Source of the DNA: an uncultured Verrucomicrobiota bacterium
Lineage (GTDB): Bacteria; Verrucomicrobiota; Kiritimatiellia; RFP12; UBA1067
Length of the DNA: 15,924 nucleotides
Direction: 5' to 3'
Assembly: GCA_946631535.1 (NCBI GenBank)
Contig: CAMPAF010000031.1
Coordinates: 1 to 15,924 of the forward strand
This document shows positions 6,188-13,958 of this stretch, piece by piece. Position 1 is the first letter of the stretch. Every line of letters begins with the position of its first letter. The notes beneath the pieces were generated by a model. It was not told the DNA's origin. It did not search any database and saw only the letters and a list, made by a program, of their open reading frames with translations. The translations under genes were made by a program, and so were the position numbers.

Positions 6188-8845
6188 CTACCGAACCAAG
6201 AAGAGGGTGCTGGTTGGACGAAGATCCCTCGTGAGGACTACCACGTCGTCGTACACCCGCCGCTCGAAACCCGCCGCCTTGCCGTTCGCGTCCTTGTGGA
6301 CGAAGATGTACACCGGCTCCATGGTCGCCGTCCATACGCCCGGCCGCTCCTCCCGCACGTTCACCTCCATATGGCCGTAATGCTTGCCGCCATCAACGAG
6401 GATGTTGTTCTGGTCGTAGATTTCCGGAGCGTCCTTCTGGACACGGAACACCTCGTAGCGGTTGTATTCCTTCGTGATCTGCTTGCCGCGCAGGCCGTCG
6501 CCCGCCGTGCCCATGTCGAAGATGTTCAGCTGGGTTGGGCGCGTGGTGCCGTCAGGCAACGTCTCGACGCCCGGAATGCGCGAATGCTCCATGATCTCGT
6601 CGTGTCCGCACAGCCAGCCGGCCACGCCGTACCTGAGCATCGTGTCGGTCAGCGCGCGAACGGCCCGCCCTGAAAGCCACTCTCCGCTCTCGGTGACGTT
6701 CGTGCGGTTGTGATAGCCCACGGAATACGGGCAATGATGGTTCACCACGAACGTGAACTTCGATTTGCGCTGCGCGTCCGCGAGATTGTTCGTGAGCCAT
6801 GTGTACTGTCGCGAGCCGGGGTTGAAGTCGTCCGAGCGCCCGGACGGCAGGCCCCACTTGTTCGCGGGGCAGTTCGCGTCGCGGAACAGGTAGATGTTCG
6901 TGTCCTTCTCAACGTCATAGTCGTCGCCGTTGTTCGTGTCGAGGAAGATGAACGTCACGGGACCGTAGTCCACGCGGTGGAACATCTGGCTGCGGTCGCG
7001 CGCGTCCACGTCCGAGTAATCCACGCCGTTCGGCTCCACCTCGAAGTAGGAGAGGTATTTCTCCAGCGCCACCTCGCCGCCCGCGGCGTTCTCGCAGTTG
7101 ACGTTACACCCCGGGGGTTTCGGCGTGGCGTCCCGCAGGTCGTGGTTGCCAATGGCGGCGAGGATCGGGATGGAGCCGGCAGGGTCGTTGTACGCACCCG
7201 CGTTGTGCTTCCAGAACTCGTCCCAGTCCCGCTGCTTGCCGCCCGAGGCCGCGAGGTCGCCCGCGATCACGAAAAGGTCGGGGGCGCGCTTGATCATCCG
7301 CACGATGTTGGAGGCGTAGCCCACCGTCTGGTCAACATAGTAATTCGTCACGCCGTCCGGACGGGTCATCCTCGTACTCGTCGTACCCGTCGCCGTGTTG
7401 GAGACGACCACCGTGTCCGACACGTCCCACGGCTCGTATTTTCCGGTCGATTCAGGCTCCGTCTCGCTGTCGTTGTAGTAGATGAAGCGGACGGGAGAAT
7501 TCGGTCCCGGCGACGTCTTGAACGCGTTCGTGTACGCGACGCCGCTCGCCAGCGCCACCGCGTAACGGTAGACCGTGCCCGCCGTCAGACCCGTGATGCG
7601 ACACCGATACTTGTATTGCTTGCCATGGACGGCCGAATCGCTTCCCGAGGCGACGGTGTTCGTGAGCGCCTCGGCCCACGTCCCCATCACCGTCTGCCGC
7701 CGGACCGAACCGCCCTCTTGCCACCACGAGATCGTGGCCGCCTCGCCATCCCCGCCCTTCGCGAACCAGATCACGCTCATCGCGTTCGTGGCCGGATGCT
7801 GCAGGTACGGCGTCACGCTGAACGACGACGTCGTCTCCGAGAAACCGGTGACGGAACAGTTGGAGGAAATCGCGCCGATCTTCGCCTTGCCGACGATCCC
7901 CGAATTGCCGCCCAAGTCGATCAGAAAAATCCCGTAGGCCCAGCCGACCAGCTCGCCGATCTTGGCCGTCGCCAGCGGAGAGGACATGGCGCCGAAGTTC
8001 GTGCAGTTCCGTAGCTTCGTACCTTCTTGCACGTAACCAACGATACCCGCGAGGCCGTCGCTGCCCGCCTTGACGGGGTTGTACGGCCCCGCCGACATCG
8101 TGAGCGTACCGTTGTTGACGCATCCGTCGAACAGCACATAGTCGTCGCTCTGCCCGTTCTGGTCCTGCGTGATGACCGTGATGCCCGCGCACTTGGTGTA
8201 CGTGCCGTACAGCGACGCGTTGTTCGTGCAGTCCTTCACCAGCGTCACGACGTTCGTGCCGCCGCCGCACACGCGGATCGCGATGCCCGCCACGTTGTGG
8301 GTGCAGGGCTTGTCCGCCGTGCCGAAGGCGCCCTCGGCCATCAGGTTCTGGAGCGTCGCGCCAAGCCCTGCGTTACCGACGATGGAACATCCCCACTCAC
8401 CTGAATTTACCGACGAGCTGAACGTGCTGCACGTGATGTTCGAGACCGTCAGGTTCTTGATCGTGCCCCCCTTCACCTGGTTGAAGATGCCGCCGTATTT
8501 GCGTTGCGTGAAGTCGACGTTCGAGATCCTGTGCCCACCGCCGTCGTACGTGCCGGTGAACGGGTCGCCCGAATTCAGATCGGCCGTGTACGTGCCGACG
8601 CCGGCGAACGGCCCCGCGCCCAACATGTCGATGTCCCTCGTCTGGACATAGCAGAGGTCACGCCCGAAACCGGCCGCGACCGCATCCTTGAGGGCGACGA
8701 GGTCGTCCGCGTCCGCAATCTCGTACGGATGCGCAGCCGTTCCTTCCTGGCCAGCCGTAACCGTGCGCGGGAAGTTGTAGCTGGCCGCAACGCATGCACC
8801 TGCCGCGAGCGACAGAACGCACAAGATTATGGCTTTCGTTTGCAT
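6188..8845 (-). CDS. Large secreted protein: GLUG-like beta-helix fused to a purple-acid-phosphatase-like domain
   Basis: An 885-residue protein with a signal peptide (MQTKAIILCVLSLAAGACVA). Residues 40-340 are Gly/Asn/Cys-rich repeats of the type YDGGGHRISNV ... GGIFNQVKGGTIKNLTVSN and DGCVNNGTLT, as in GLUG/adhesin beta-helices. Residues about 344-446 form a fibronectin-III-like module as in purple acid phosphatases. Residues 450-760 are a calcineurin-like phosphoesterase domain with FVIAGDL (525-531), AIGNHD (564-569), VNHHCP (701-706) and LCGHDE (746-751). The first metal block, normally DxH or DxG, reads NDSE here, so that ligand set is unusual. It probably acts outside the cytoplasm as a phosphomonoesterase or diesterase, perhaps held at the surface by the beta-helix. 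It is monocistronic, with its own leaderless-type promoter and a possible terminator downstream. Confidence 0.85.
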   Translation of the reverse strand: MQTKAIILCVLSLAAGACVAASYNFPRTVTAGQEGTAAHPYEIADADDLVALKDAVAAGFGRDLCYVQTRDIDMLGAGPFAGVGTYTADLNSGDPFTGTYDGGGHRISNVDFTQRKYGGIFNQVKGGTIKNLTVSNITCSTFSSSVNSGEWGCSIVGNAGLGATLQNLMAEGAFGTADKPCTHNVAGIAIRVCGGGTNVVTLVKDCTNNASLYGTYTKCAGITVITQDQNGQSDDYVLFDGCVNNGTLTMSAGPYNPVKAGSDGLAGIVGYVQEGTKLRNCTNFGAMSSPLATAKIGELVGWAYGIFLIDLGGNSGIVGKAKIGAISSNCSVTGFSETTSSFSVTPYLQHPATNAMSVIWFAKGGDGEAATISWWQEGGSVRRQTVMGTWAEALTNTVASGSDSAVHGKQYKYRCRITGLTAGTVYRYAVALASGVAYTNAFKTSPGPNSPVRFIYYNDSETEPESTGKYEPWDVSDTVVVSNTATGTTSTRMTRPDGVTNYYVDQTVGYASNIVRMIKRAPDLFVIAGDLAASGGKQRDWDEFWKHNAGAYNDPAGSIPILAAIGNHDLRDATPKPPGCNVNCENAAGGEVALEKYLSYFEVEPNGVDYSDVDARDRSQMFHRVDYGPVTFIFLDTNNGDDYDVEKDTNIYLFRDANCPANKWGLPSGRSDDFNPGSRQYTWLTNNLADAQRKSKFTFVVNHHCPYSVGYHNRTNVTESGEWLSGRAVRALTDTMLRYGVAGWLCGHDEIMEHSRIPGVETLPDGTTRPTQLNIFDMGTAGDGLRGKQITKEYNRYEVFRVQKDAPEIYDQNNILVDGGKHYGHMEVNVREERPGVWTATMEPVYIFVHKDANGKAAGFERRVYDDVVVLTRDLRPTSTLFLVR

Positions 8846-8865
8846 GCCGACATTCTACCAAAACC
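8784..8865 (-). repeat. Promoter plus signal-peptide cassette, copy B
   Basis: Counterpart of 6022-6103. It covers the extended -10, the 6-nt spacer, the ATG and the codons for the signal peptide of the secreted phosphatase. The differing bases fall in the spacer and in coding positions, while the core from GGTTTT through TAGAAT is identical. Confidence 0.75.
8852..8860 (-). promoter_or_regulatory. Extended -10 promoter of the secreted phosphatase gene (leaderless)
   Basis: On the minus strand TGG TAGAAT is followed by 6 nt (GTCGGC) and the ATG at 8845. It is divergent from the rarA promoter in a gap of only 61 bp, and the two -10 elements are about 31 bp apart. Confidence 0.6.
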
Positions 8866-8890
8866 TCCTCCCTCCGCAAATCCCACAATA

Positions 8891-8899
8891 TGCTATAAT
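8891..8899 (+). promoter_or_regulatory. Extended -10 promoter of rarA (leaderless)
   Basis: TGC TATAAT is a perfect consensus extended -10. It is followed by 7 nt (CATTGAC) and the GTG start codon at 8907, so the predicted transcript starts at or within a base of the start codon. No Shine-Dalgarno can exist on such a message. Confidence 0.65.
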
Positions 8900-8906
8900 C
8901 ATTGAC

Positions 8907-10181
8907 GTGAAATACGGGAACTCAGAACCGCTGGCGGCGCGGATGAGACCGCGCACGCTCGGCGAGGTGGCGGGCCAGGAGCACATACTCGGGCCCGGCA
9001 AGCTGCTTCGGCGCGTGATCGAGGCGGACCGTCTCACGAACATCATCCTGTTCGGTCCGCCCGGATGCGGCAAGACAACCCTCGCGGAGGTTATCGCCAA
9101 GACGACCGAGCGCAACTTCGTGCGCTGTTCCGGCGTCATCTCCAACGTCGCCGAGATCCGCAAGGTCTGCGAGAGGGCGCGCACCGAACTGGGCGGCATG
9201 GGCACGATACTCTTCGTCGACGAGATACACCGCTTCAACAAGGCGCAGCAGGACGTCCTCCTGCCGTACGTCGAGGACGGCACCGTCGTCCTCATCGGCG
9301 CCACGACGCACAACCCTTCCATGTTCGTCAACACGCCGCTCACGTCCCGCTCGCTCGTCTTCCAGCTGCATCCGCTCTCCCCGGCCGACGTCAGCGCCCT
9401 CCTCGACCGCGCGCTCACCGACAAGGAACGCGGCTATGGCGACCTCGCCATCGAGTTCGATCCCGAGGCCAAGCGCTTCCTGTCCGAGATCTGCGACGGC
9501 GACGGACGCCACGCTCTCACCGCCCTCGAGGTCGCCGTCCGCTCCACTCCGCCAGACGACGACGGCACGATCCGCATCTCGCTAGACGTCATCCAGGAGT
9601 GCGTCCAGCGCCGCATCGTGCAGTACGACAAGAAGGAGGACGGCCACTACGACACGATCTCCGCCTTCATCAAGTCGGTGCGCGGCTCCGACCCGGACGC
9701 CGCCATCTACTGGCTCGCGAAGATGCTCGTCGCCGGCGAGGATCCCCGCTTCATAGCGCGCCGGCTCGTGATCCTCGCCTCCGAGGACATCGGCAACGCC
9801 GACCCCCGCGGCATCACGGTTGCGGTGGCCGCGCTCCACGCCGTCGAGTTCGTCGGCATGCCCGAGGCGCGCATCTCACTCGCCCAGGCCACCTCCTACC
9901 TCGCCACAGCACCGAAGTCGAACCGCTCTTACGACGCGCTGGAGAAGGCTTGGCACGATGTGGAGACGGGCGCCGTGCAGCCCGTCCCCGAGCATCTCAA
10001 GAACGTCCACGTGAAGGCCATCGGCGCGGAAGAGGACAGCGGCTACAAGTATCCGCACTCGTACAAGGAAGCGTGGGTGGAGCAGTCCTACCTGCGCATT
10101 CCGGAACGCTACTACTTCCCTTCCGACCAGGGGTACGAGGCCACGATCGCCAAGCGCATGGCCAGCCTCGGCCTCCAGTGA
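8907..10181 (+). CDS. rarA: Replication-associated recombination protein A (RarA/MgsA) AAA+ ATPase
   Basis: A 424-residue cytoplasmic clamp-loader-like ATPase that acts at stalled replication forks with SSB (known for the family; E. coli RarA is 447 aa). The family N-terminus PLAARMRPRTLGEVAGQEHI is present. The AAA+ motifs are Walker A GPPGCGKTT (50-58), Walker B ILFVDEIHRFNKAQQD (101-116) and sensor 1 IGATTHNPS (130-138). The C-terminal tetramerisation domain includes ARRLVILASEDIGNADP (284-300), NRSYDALEKAW and YPHSYKEAWVEQSYLP-like residues. The GTG at 8907 was chosen because it gives MKYGNSEPLAARMRP, the normal start for the family, and follows a consensus -10 by 7 nt. An in-frame ATG at 8829 would lie upstream of the promoter and inside the divergent gene. 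It converges with the lipoprotein gene with a 31-bp gap. Confidence 0.95.
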   Translation: MKYGNSEPLAARMRPRTLGEVAGQEHILGPGKLLRRVIEADRLTNIILFGPPGCGKTTLAEVIAKTTERNFVRCSGVISNVAEIRKVCERARTELGGMGTILFVDEIHRFNKAQQDVLLPYVEDGTVVLIGATTHNPSMFVNTPLTSRSLVFQLHPLSPADVSALLDRALTDKERGYGDLAIEFDPEAKRFLSEICDGDGRHALTALEVAVRSTPPDDDGTIRISLDVIQECVQRRIVQYDKKEDGHYDTISAFIKSVRGSDPDAAIYWLAKMLVAGEDPRFIARRLVILASEDIGNADPRGITVAVAALHAVEFVGMPEARISLAQATSYLATAPKSNRSYDALEKAWHDVETGAVQPVPEHLKNVHVKAIGAEEDSGYKYPHSYKEAWVEQSYLRIPERYYFPSDQGYEATIAKRMASLGLQ

Positions 10182-10212
10182 CAGCGCCTGCCGCTGCCGC
10201 TGCCAATACTAT

Positions 10213-10890
10213 TTATTGCCCTGGATTGACCAGCGGGAAGTTCCATGTGCCAGGGGCCACGTTGATCAGACCCAGCTGTACGCCGCTGACCCGACCTGAC
10301 GCGATGTTCACCAACCCGATCTGGCATCCCTCCACGCGGTCTGCCGCATAGGTGAACAAGCCCAACTGCACACCGCGCAGGCACTCGTCGCATTCGGAAA
10401 GAATCCAGGACGTCTGGCAGCCGTTAACGACATCTGCCCTTGAGTAGAGTATACTGTCATGCCAGCCGTTGACCGTGCCAACATCCGAGAAAAGCGCACC
10501 GAAGCTCCAGCCGCATTGCGAATCCGCGACAAAAGCCAGGCATCCGAGGCCCAACCCGTCAAGATGTCCGCCTCCATTGGCAATGCCGCCTAACGACACG
10601 CCCTCCATCCTCTCACTTGCCCAGAACGAGGCCAAGCCGATTCCGACGCCATTGAATCGGTCGGCGTCCTGAAACAGGCCTCCGATTCCCAACCCTGTAA
10701 AACGGGCGTAGGTGCCGCTGAAGAGATTCAAGGAAAGGCCGGACACGTTCCGTTCGCTCACATAAGGCCACAAGATGACACCACAATAGTCCTCGCCTTC
10801 CGGACCGGTGCTGGCCGTGCCGGAACACGCGGCCAATGCAAGCAGCGCCAGCAGCACCTTTTGCCTAAAACCAAAGTTTCGTTTGCTCAT
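10213..10890 (-). CDS. Surface-repeat lipoprotein (LA_2272-like repeats)
   Basis: A 225-residue protein. The N-terminus MSKRNFGFRQKVLLALLALAAC is a lipoprotein signal with a lipobox LAAC (Cys22). Residues about 45-220 are roughly eleven imperfect 15-16-residue repeats of the pattern (V/L)xG(V/L)xLGLxxxAxx, clearest at RGVQLGLFTYAADR, EGCQIGLVNIASGR and SGVQLGLINVAPG. Such repeats resemble the LA_2272-type surface repeat lipoproteins of spirochaetes and other bacteria and suggest a beta-solenoid. It is likely anchored in the outer membrane; the function is not known. GGAGG sits 8 nt before the ATG at 10890, so this start is preferred to in-frame ATGs at 10896 and 10905. It has its own promoter and a leader of about 70 nt. 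Confidence 0.75.
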   Translation of the reverse strand: MSKRNFGFRQKVLLALLALAACSGTASTGPEGEDYCGVILWPYVSERNVSGLSLNLFSGTYARFTGLGIGGLFQDADRFNGVGIGLASFWASERMEGVSLGGIANGGGHLDGLGLGCLAFVADSQCGWSFGALFSDVGTVNGWHDSILYSRADVVNGCQTSWILSECDECLRGVQLGLFTYAADRVEGCQIGLVNIASGRVSGVQLGLINVAPGTWNFPLVNPGQ

Positions 10891-10898
10891 CTTCATCT

Positions 10899-10903
10899 CC
10901 TCC
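10899..10903 (-). promoter_or_regulatory. Shine-Dalgarno site of the repeat lipoprotein gene
   Basis: GGAGG on the minus strand, 8 nt (AGATGAAG) before the ATG at 10890. The spacing is identical to that before the FAD oxidoreductase gene and selects this ATG among three in frame. Confidence 0.7.
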
Positions 10904-10966
10904 ATTGCTCGTTTGGATGGTTAAATCTTGTCTCTCGCAGTCCTTCCAGACTCGCGCGACGGTTTA

Positions 10967-10975
10967 ATTCTAGCA
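10967..10975 (-). promoter_or_regulatory. Extended -10 promoter of the repeat lipoprotein gene
   Basis: On the minus strand TGC TAGAAT matches the motif seen at 6090 and 8852, but here it lies 76 nt before the start codon. The predicted message therefore has a leader of about 70 nt containing a Shine-Dalgarno. The remainder of this 134-bp gap shows nothing I recognise. Confidence 0.5.
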
Positions 10976-11024
10976 TAAATCTCCCCTCGCCCGCAACATG
11001 GTGGCCTCCAGCGTTCTCCTGCTG

Positions 11025-12260
11025 TCAACGCCGCTCCACGTAGAACACCTTGTCGCCCACGCGGCAGCGCGGTGCCTTGAGCGTCGCCCACGTGCCGCGC
11101 TCAGCAGACCGCAGGATCGCCTCGTCGCGCCGCAGCTCGTCCACATTCAGCTCCAGCACGCCCGTCGTCGGACCGTGTATCTGGATGGTGTCGCCCACCG
11201 AGATCGCGTGGTCCTGCACCTTCACCTGCGCGATGCCAGCCTTGAGGAAATAGTCTATGACGATTCCGATATGCCGCTTGACCGTCGTCGAGAGCGAGTT
11301 CTCCGTGTCCGTGAACTGCCCCGCTCCGGGACGGCCGAAGTAGAGCCCGTCGGCAAACTCACGGTGGAACACCTTCTTCACCTCTTGCGTCAGCTCCGCG
11401 ACGAGCTCCGGCGTGTACGTGCCCGTCGCCACCGCGTCCACGGCGCGGCGATAAGCCGCAGTGACGGTCCGCACGTAGTCCGCGTTGCGCGCGCGCCCCT
11501 CGATCTTGAAGCTAGCTATTCCTGCCGCCATCAGGCGGTCGATGAAGCCGAGCGAGCAGAGGTCCTTCGCCGACATCACCGTGTGCGCGCCCACCACGAA
11601 CGAGGTGTTCGACTCGTGGATCGGGTTGCCCTCGTCGTCCTCGAAGAAGTCAACCGCCTTCACGACGAACTTCCTCCTGCACGGCTGGTTGCACTCGCCC
11701 CTGCACGCGCTCTTGCCGAAGACGTCGTGGCTCATGAAGCACCTGCCCGACTCCGCGACGCACTGCGCGCCGTGCACGAAGCACTCCACCTCGATGGCGC
11801 TCTTCGCCACGATGTCCGTCACCTCGGCGAGCGTGCACTCGCGCGCGAGCACGACTCGCGACGCGCCCTGCGCGGCAAGGAAAGCGACCGCGAGCGAGTT
11901 GGAAGTCGACATCTGCGTGGAGACGTGGAACGCCACGCCATGCCTGCGGCAGAGATCTATCACCCCCCAGTCGGACACGATGAACGCGTCCACGTGCGGC
12001 TTCGCCACCTCGATTAGGCGCTCAATCTCCTCCACCTCTCCCTCGAACATGATCGCGTTGAGCGCAAGGTACGCATTCACGCCCGCAGTCCGGCACCGGC
12101 GCGCCACCTCCGGCAAATCCTCCTCCCTGAAGTTGACTCCGCTGCGCGCGCGCATGTTGAACGTGCCGAGGCCGAAGTACACCGCGTCCGCCCCTGCGTC
12201 GATCGCGGCCTGCAGGCATGTGAAATCTCCTGCCGGCGCCAGTATCTCAGGCTTGCGCAT
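11025..12260 (-). CDS. U32-family protein, TrhP/YegQ-like (probable tRNA hydroxylation)
   Basis: A 411-residue protein starting MRKPEILAPAGD, the typical U32 N-terminus. DAVYFGLGTFNMRAR (26-39) follows, then the signature ECFVHGAQCVAESGRCFMS (159-177) and RGECNQPCRRKF (188-198). The cysteines C167, C174, C190 and C194 are the likely iron-sulfur ligands. The C-terminal ~70 residues form a beta-barrel-like module. Proteins of this size and pattern (E. coli TrhP/YegQ, B. subtilis YrrN/YrrO) take part in forming 5-hydroxyuridine in tRNA wobble positions using prephenate-dependent chemistry. The longer relative RlhA modifies 23S rRNA. Older annotations call them peptidases or collagenases. The ATG at 12260 lies one base after the GH5 stop (TGACATG), so it is probably cotranscribed. 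Which RNA is modified cannot be decided here. Confidence 0.85.
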   Translation of the reverse strand: MRKPEILAPAGDFTCLQAAIDAGADAVYFGLGTFNMRARSGVNFREEDLPEVARRCRTAGVNAYLALNAIMFEGEVEEIERLIEVAKPHVDAFIVSDWGVIDLCRRHGVAFHVSTQMSTSNSLAVAFLAAQGASRVVLARECTLAEVTDIVAKSAIEVECFVHGAQCVAESGRCFMSHDVFGKSACRGECNQPCRRKFVVKAVDFFEDDEGNPIHESNTSFVVGAHTVMSAKDLCSLGFIDRLMAAGIASFKIEGRARNADYVRTVTAAYRRAVDAVATGTYTPELVAELTQEVKKVFHREFADGLYFGRPGAGQFTDTENSLSTTVKRHIGIVIDYFLKAGIAQVKVQDHAISVGDTIQIHGPTTGVLELNVDELRRDEAILRSAERGTWATLKAPRCRVGDKVFYVERR

Positions 12261-12261
12261 G

Positions 12262-13815
12262 TCAATATCTCTGCAGCAGGTCCAGCATCTTCCTGTCGAG
12301 CTTGTGCCCGCGGAAGTTCTCGTACTCCACGTCATCGCGTTCGGAGTCCAGCACGCCGATAGAGCCTCGCAGGTTCCAGAGCGCCCATCCCATGTTGCGC
12401 TCCTTCCAGAGGTAGAGGTAGTCCTCGAAGATGTCGAGGACGATGTCGTGCGGCGTCATCTTCCACACCCCGAACTCGCCGGCGAAGCAGAACACGCCCT
12501 TCTCGATCAGCGGATCCCATTCCTTGAGCATCTTGCGGTAGAGGTATTCCTTCCCCTCGTCCGCATAGCGCGGCGCGCCGCCCGCGGACTCCGCAGAGGC
12601 GAATCCGCGCTCCCACCCGAGGAAACGCTGCGTGAAGTTGCTCGGCAAGCCCCACGCCGAGTTGAACGGCAGCTCGGCCTTGCGCTGCCCGTCCGGCGAG
12701 ACGAACGTCAACCCGCCGAGCTGGAGCCAGTCGCCGCGCGCGGCCACGATCTCGAACCGCGAGACGGCGTTCGTAAAGACGAACGTCTCGTGCCCAAGGT
12801 ACGAGCCCTGGCTAATGCGCCATTCGGGATAGTACTTGACGCCGGTCCAGCTCTGACTTGTCTCGTCTGGCTTGAGCGTGACCGTACGCAGGGCCTTACC
12901 GTCGGCGAAGAACTTGACCTCTATCAATCCCGACACCTTCCCGAACGCGACGTCCAGCGTGCCCGCTGGCAGGTCGCGGATCACGAGCGGCCGGCGCATG
13001 TCCTTCTTGCTGTCGCCCGCCACAATGCCGCTGGGCAGGTCTGCGCGCAGCGGCCACACCGGCTTCGCGGTGGGCGTGCCGACCCACGGCGCAAGGTAGT
13101 GAGAGACGCTCATCGGCTCGTAGCCGCGCGTCGCCTGGCCCACGCCCTTCACGTCCGCCAGCGACGGCATCGGCTGGCGACCATATCCGAGGCCGTCGGC
13201 GATGATGAAGCGCTCCGGATCCTCCGCGCGGATCGCCGCCACGAGCGCCTTCGCCACGCGCGCGTACGACTCCTCCGCAACCTGCGGCGGCTCGTTGAAG
13301 AGGTTGAAGGAAAGCGCCTCGTTCGGGATGCCCTTGTAGCGGCACGCGAACATGGCCCAGTGCGCACAGCAGACGCGCAGCGTCTCGGCGTCGGCGAAAA
13401 GGTCGGTCGGCTCCTTCGGACGCGCCACGGTGTAGCCCGGGCAACGGTGCATGTTGATCGACACGTGGACGCCGTACTTCCTGCCGAGCGCGATTGCGCG
13501 GTCGATGTACGCGAGATGGTCCTCGTCAAAGACTTCCCAGTTCTTGCGGTCGCCGTCCTTGATCCAGTAGCGGTAGTCCATCGGGAGCCGCACGAAGTTG
13601 AACCCCCAGTCGCGTATGATCTGGAAGTCTTCCTCGCGGAACTCGCGCGGGCGGCGGTCTCGCCCCATGATGAACATCTCGAGGAGGTTGAACCCGCGCC
13701 AGCGGACCGACGGGCGCCCGTCCTTGATCTCGTCGCCCAGCTTGACGCGCGGAACGCCGGCGATGCTCGCCAGCGCCATGCATGCGAATGCCATCGCAAT
13801 GAATTGTCGTTTCAT
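12262..13815 (-). CDS. Secreted glycoside hydrolase family 5 (cellulase-like) with an internal beta-rich insert
   Basis: A 517-residue protein with a signal peptide (MKRQFIAMAFACMALASIAG). The GH5 barrel shows RGFNLLEMF (40-48), FNFVRLPMDYRYW (73-84, with the conserved Arg76), the acid/base glutamate in NLFNEP (Glu175), SVSHYLAPW (237-244) and the nucleophile glutamate in CFAGEFGVWK (Glu447), followed by WALWNLRG. The two catalytic glutamates are 272 residues apart, much more than in a plain GH5 barrel. Residues about 268-380 between them are beta-rich (LDVAFGKVSGLIEVKFFADG, LGHETFVFTNAVSRFEIVAAR) and look like an inserted carbohydrate-binding-like domain. It probably cleaves a beta-glycan in the periplasm or outside the cell; the substrate is unknown. 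The start at 13815 gives the best signal peptide; an in-frame ATG at 13833 is an alternative. Confidence 0.87.
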   Translation of the reverse strand: MKRQFIAMAFACMALASIAGVPRVKLGDEIKDGRPSVRWRGFNLLEMFIMGRDRRPREFREEDFQIIRDWGFNFVRLPMDYRYWIKDGDRKNWEVFDEDHLAYIDRAIALGRKYGVHVSINMHRCPGYTVARPKEPTDLFADAETLRVCCAHWAMFACRYKGIPNEALSFNLFNEPPQVAEESYARVAKALVAAIRAEDPERFIIADGLGYGRQPMPSLADVKGVGQATRGYEPMSVSHYLAPWVGTPTAKPVWPLRADLPSGIVAGDSKKDMRRPLVIRDLPAGTLDVAFGKVSGLIEVKFFADGKALRTVTLKPDETSQSWTGVKYYPEWRISQGSYLGHETFVFTNAVSRFEIVAARGDWLQLGGLTFVSPDGQRKAELPFNSAWGLPSNFTQRFLGWERGFASAESAGGAPRYADEGKEYLYRKMLKEWDPLIEKGVFCFAGEFGVWKMTPHDIVLDIFEDYLYLWKERNMGWALWNLRGSIGVLDSERDDVEYENFRGHKLDRKMLDLLQRY

Positions 13816-13868
13816 GATGTTTCCAGAAGCCATAGGATGATGAGCTCCAAAAGCGGGAGCCGTCTGGG

Positions 13869-13877
13869 ATTCTATCA
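13869..13877 (-). promoter_or_regulatory. Extended -10 promoter of the GH5-U32 operon
   Basis: On the minus strand TGA TAGAAT is preceded by GTTTT as at 6090 and 8852. It lies 53 nt before the ATG at 13815, so a leader of about 47 nt is expected. The 181-bp divergent gap also holds the promoter of the opposite gene. Confidence 0.5.
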
Positions 13878-13958
13878 AAACGCCATATGACCGTCAAACG
13901 CCACGCGACCTCTCCGCCACGGCCACGACATCGGTTTGCATCCGCACCGACTATCGTA

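Noticed and set aside
8829..8906. Upstream ATG extension of rarA
   Set aside because: It would begin before the consensus -10 and inside the signal-peptide codons of the divergent gene, and the extra residues do not match the family.
9065..10351. Plus-strand frame overlapping rarA
   Set aside because: It is a frame-shifted shadow of rarA, rich in Arg, Pro and His, with no start signal.
11485..13890. Very long open frame on the plus strand opposite the U32 and GH5 genes
   Set aside because: It is Arg/Ala/His-rich without any recognisable domain and lies exactly antisense to two well-supported genes. It is a by-product of high GC third positions.
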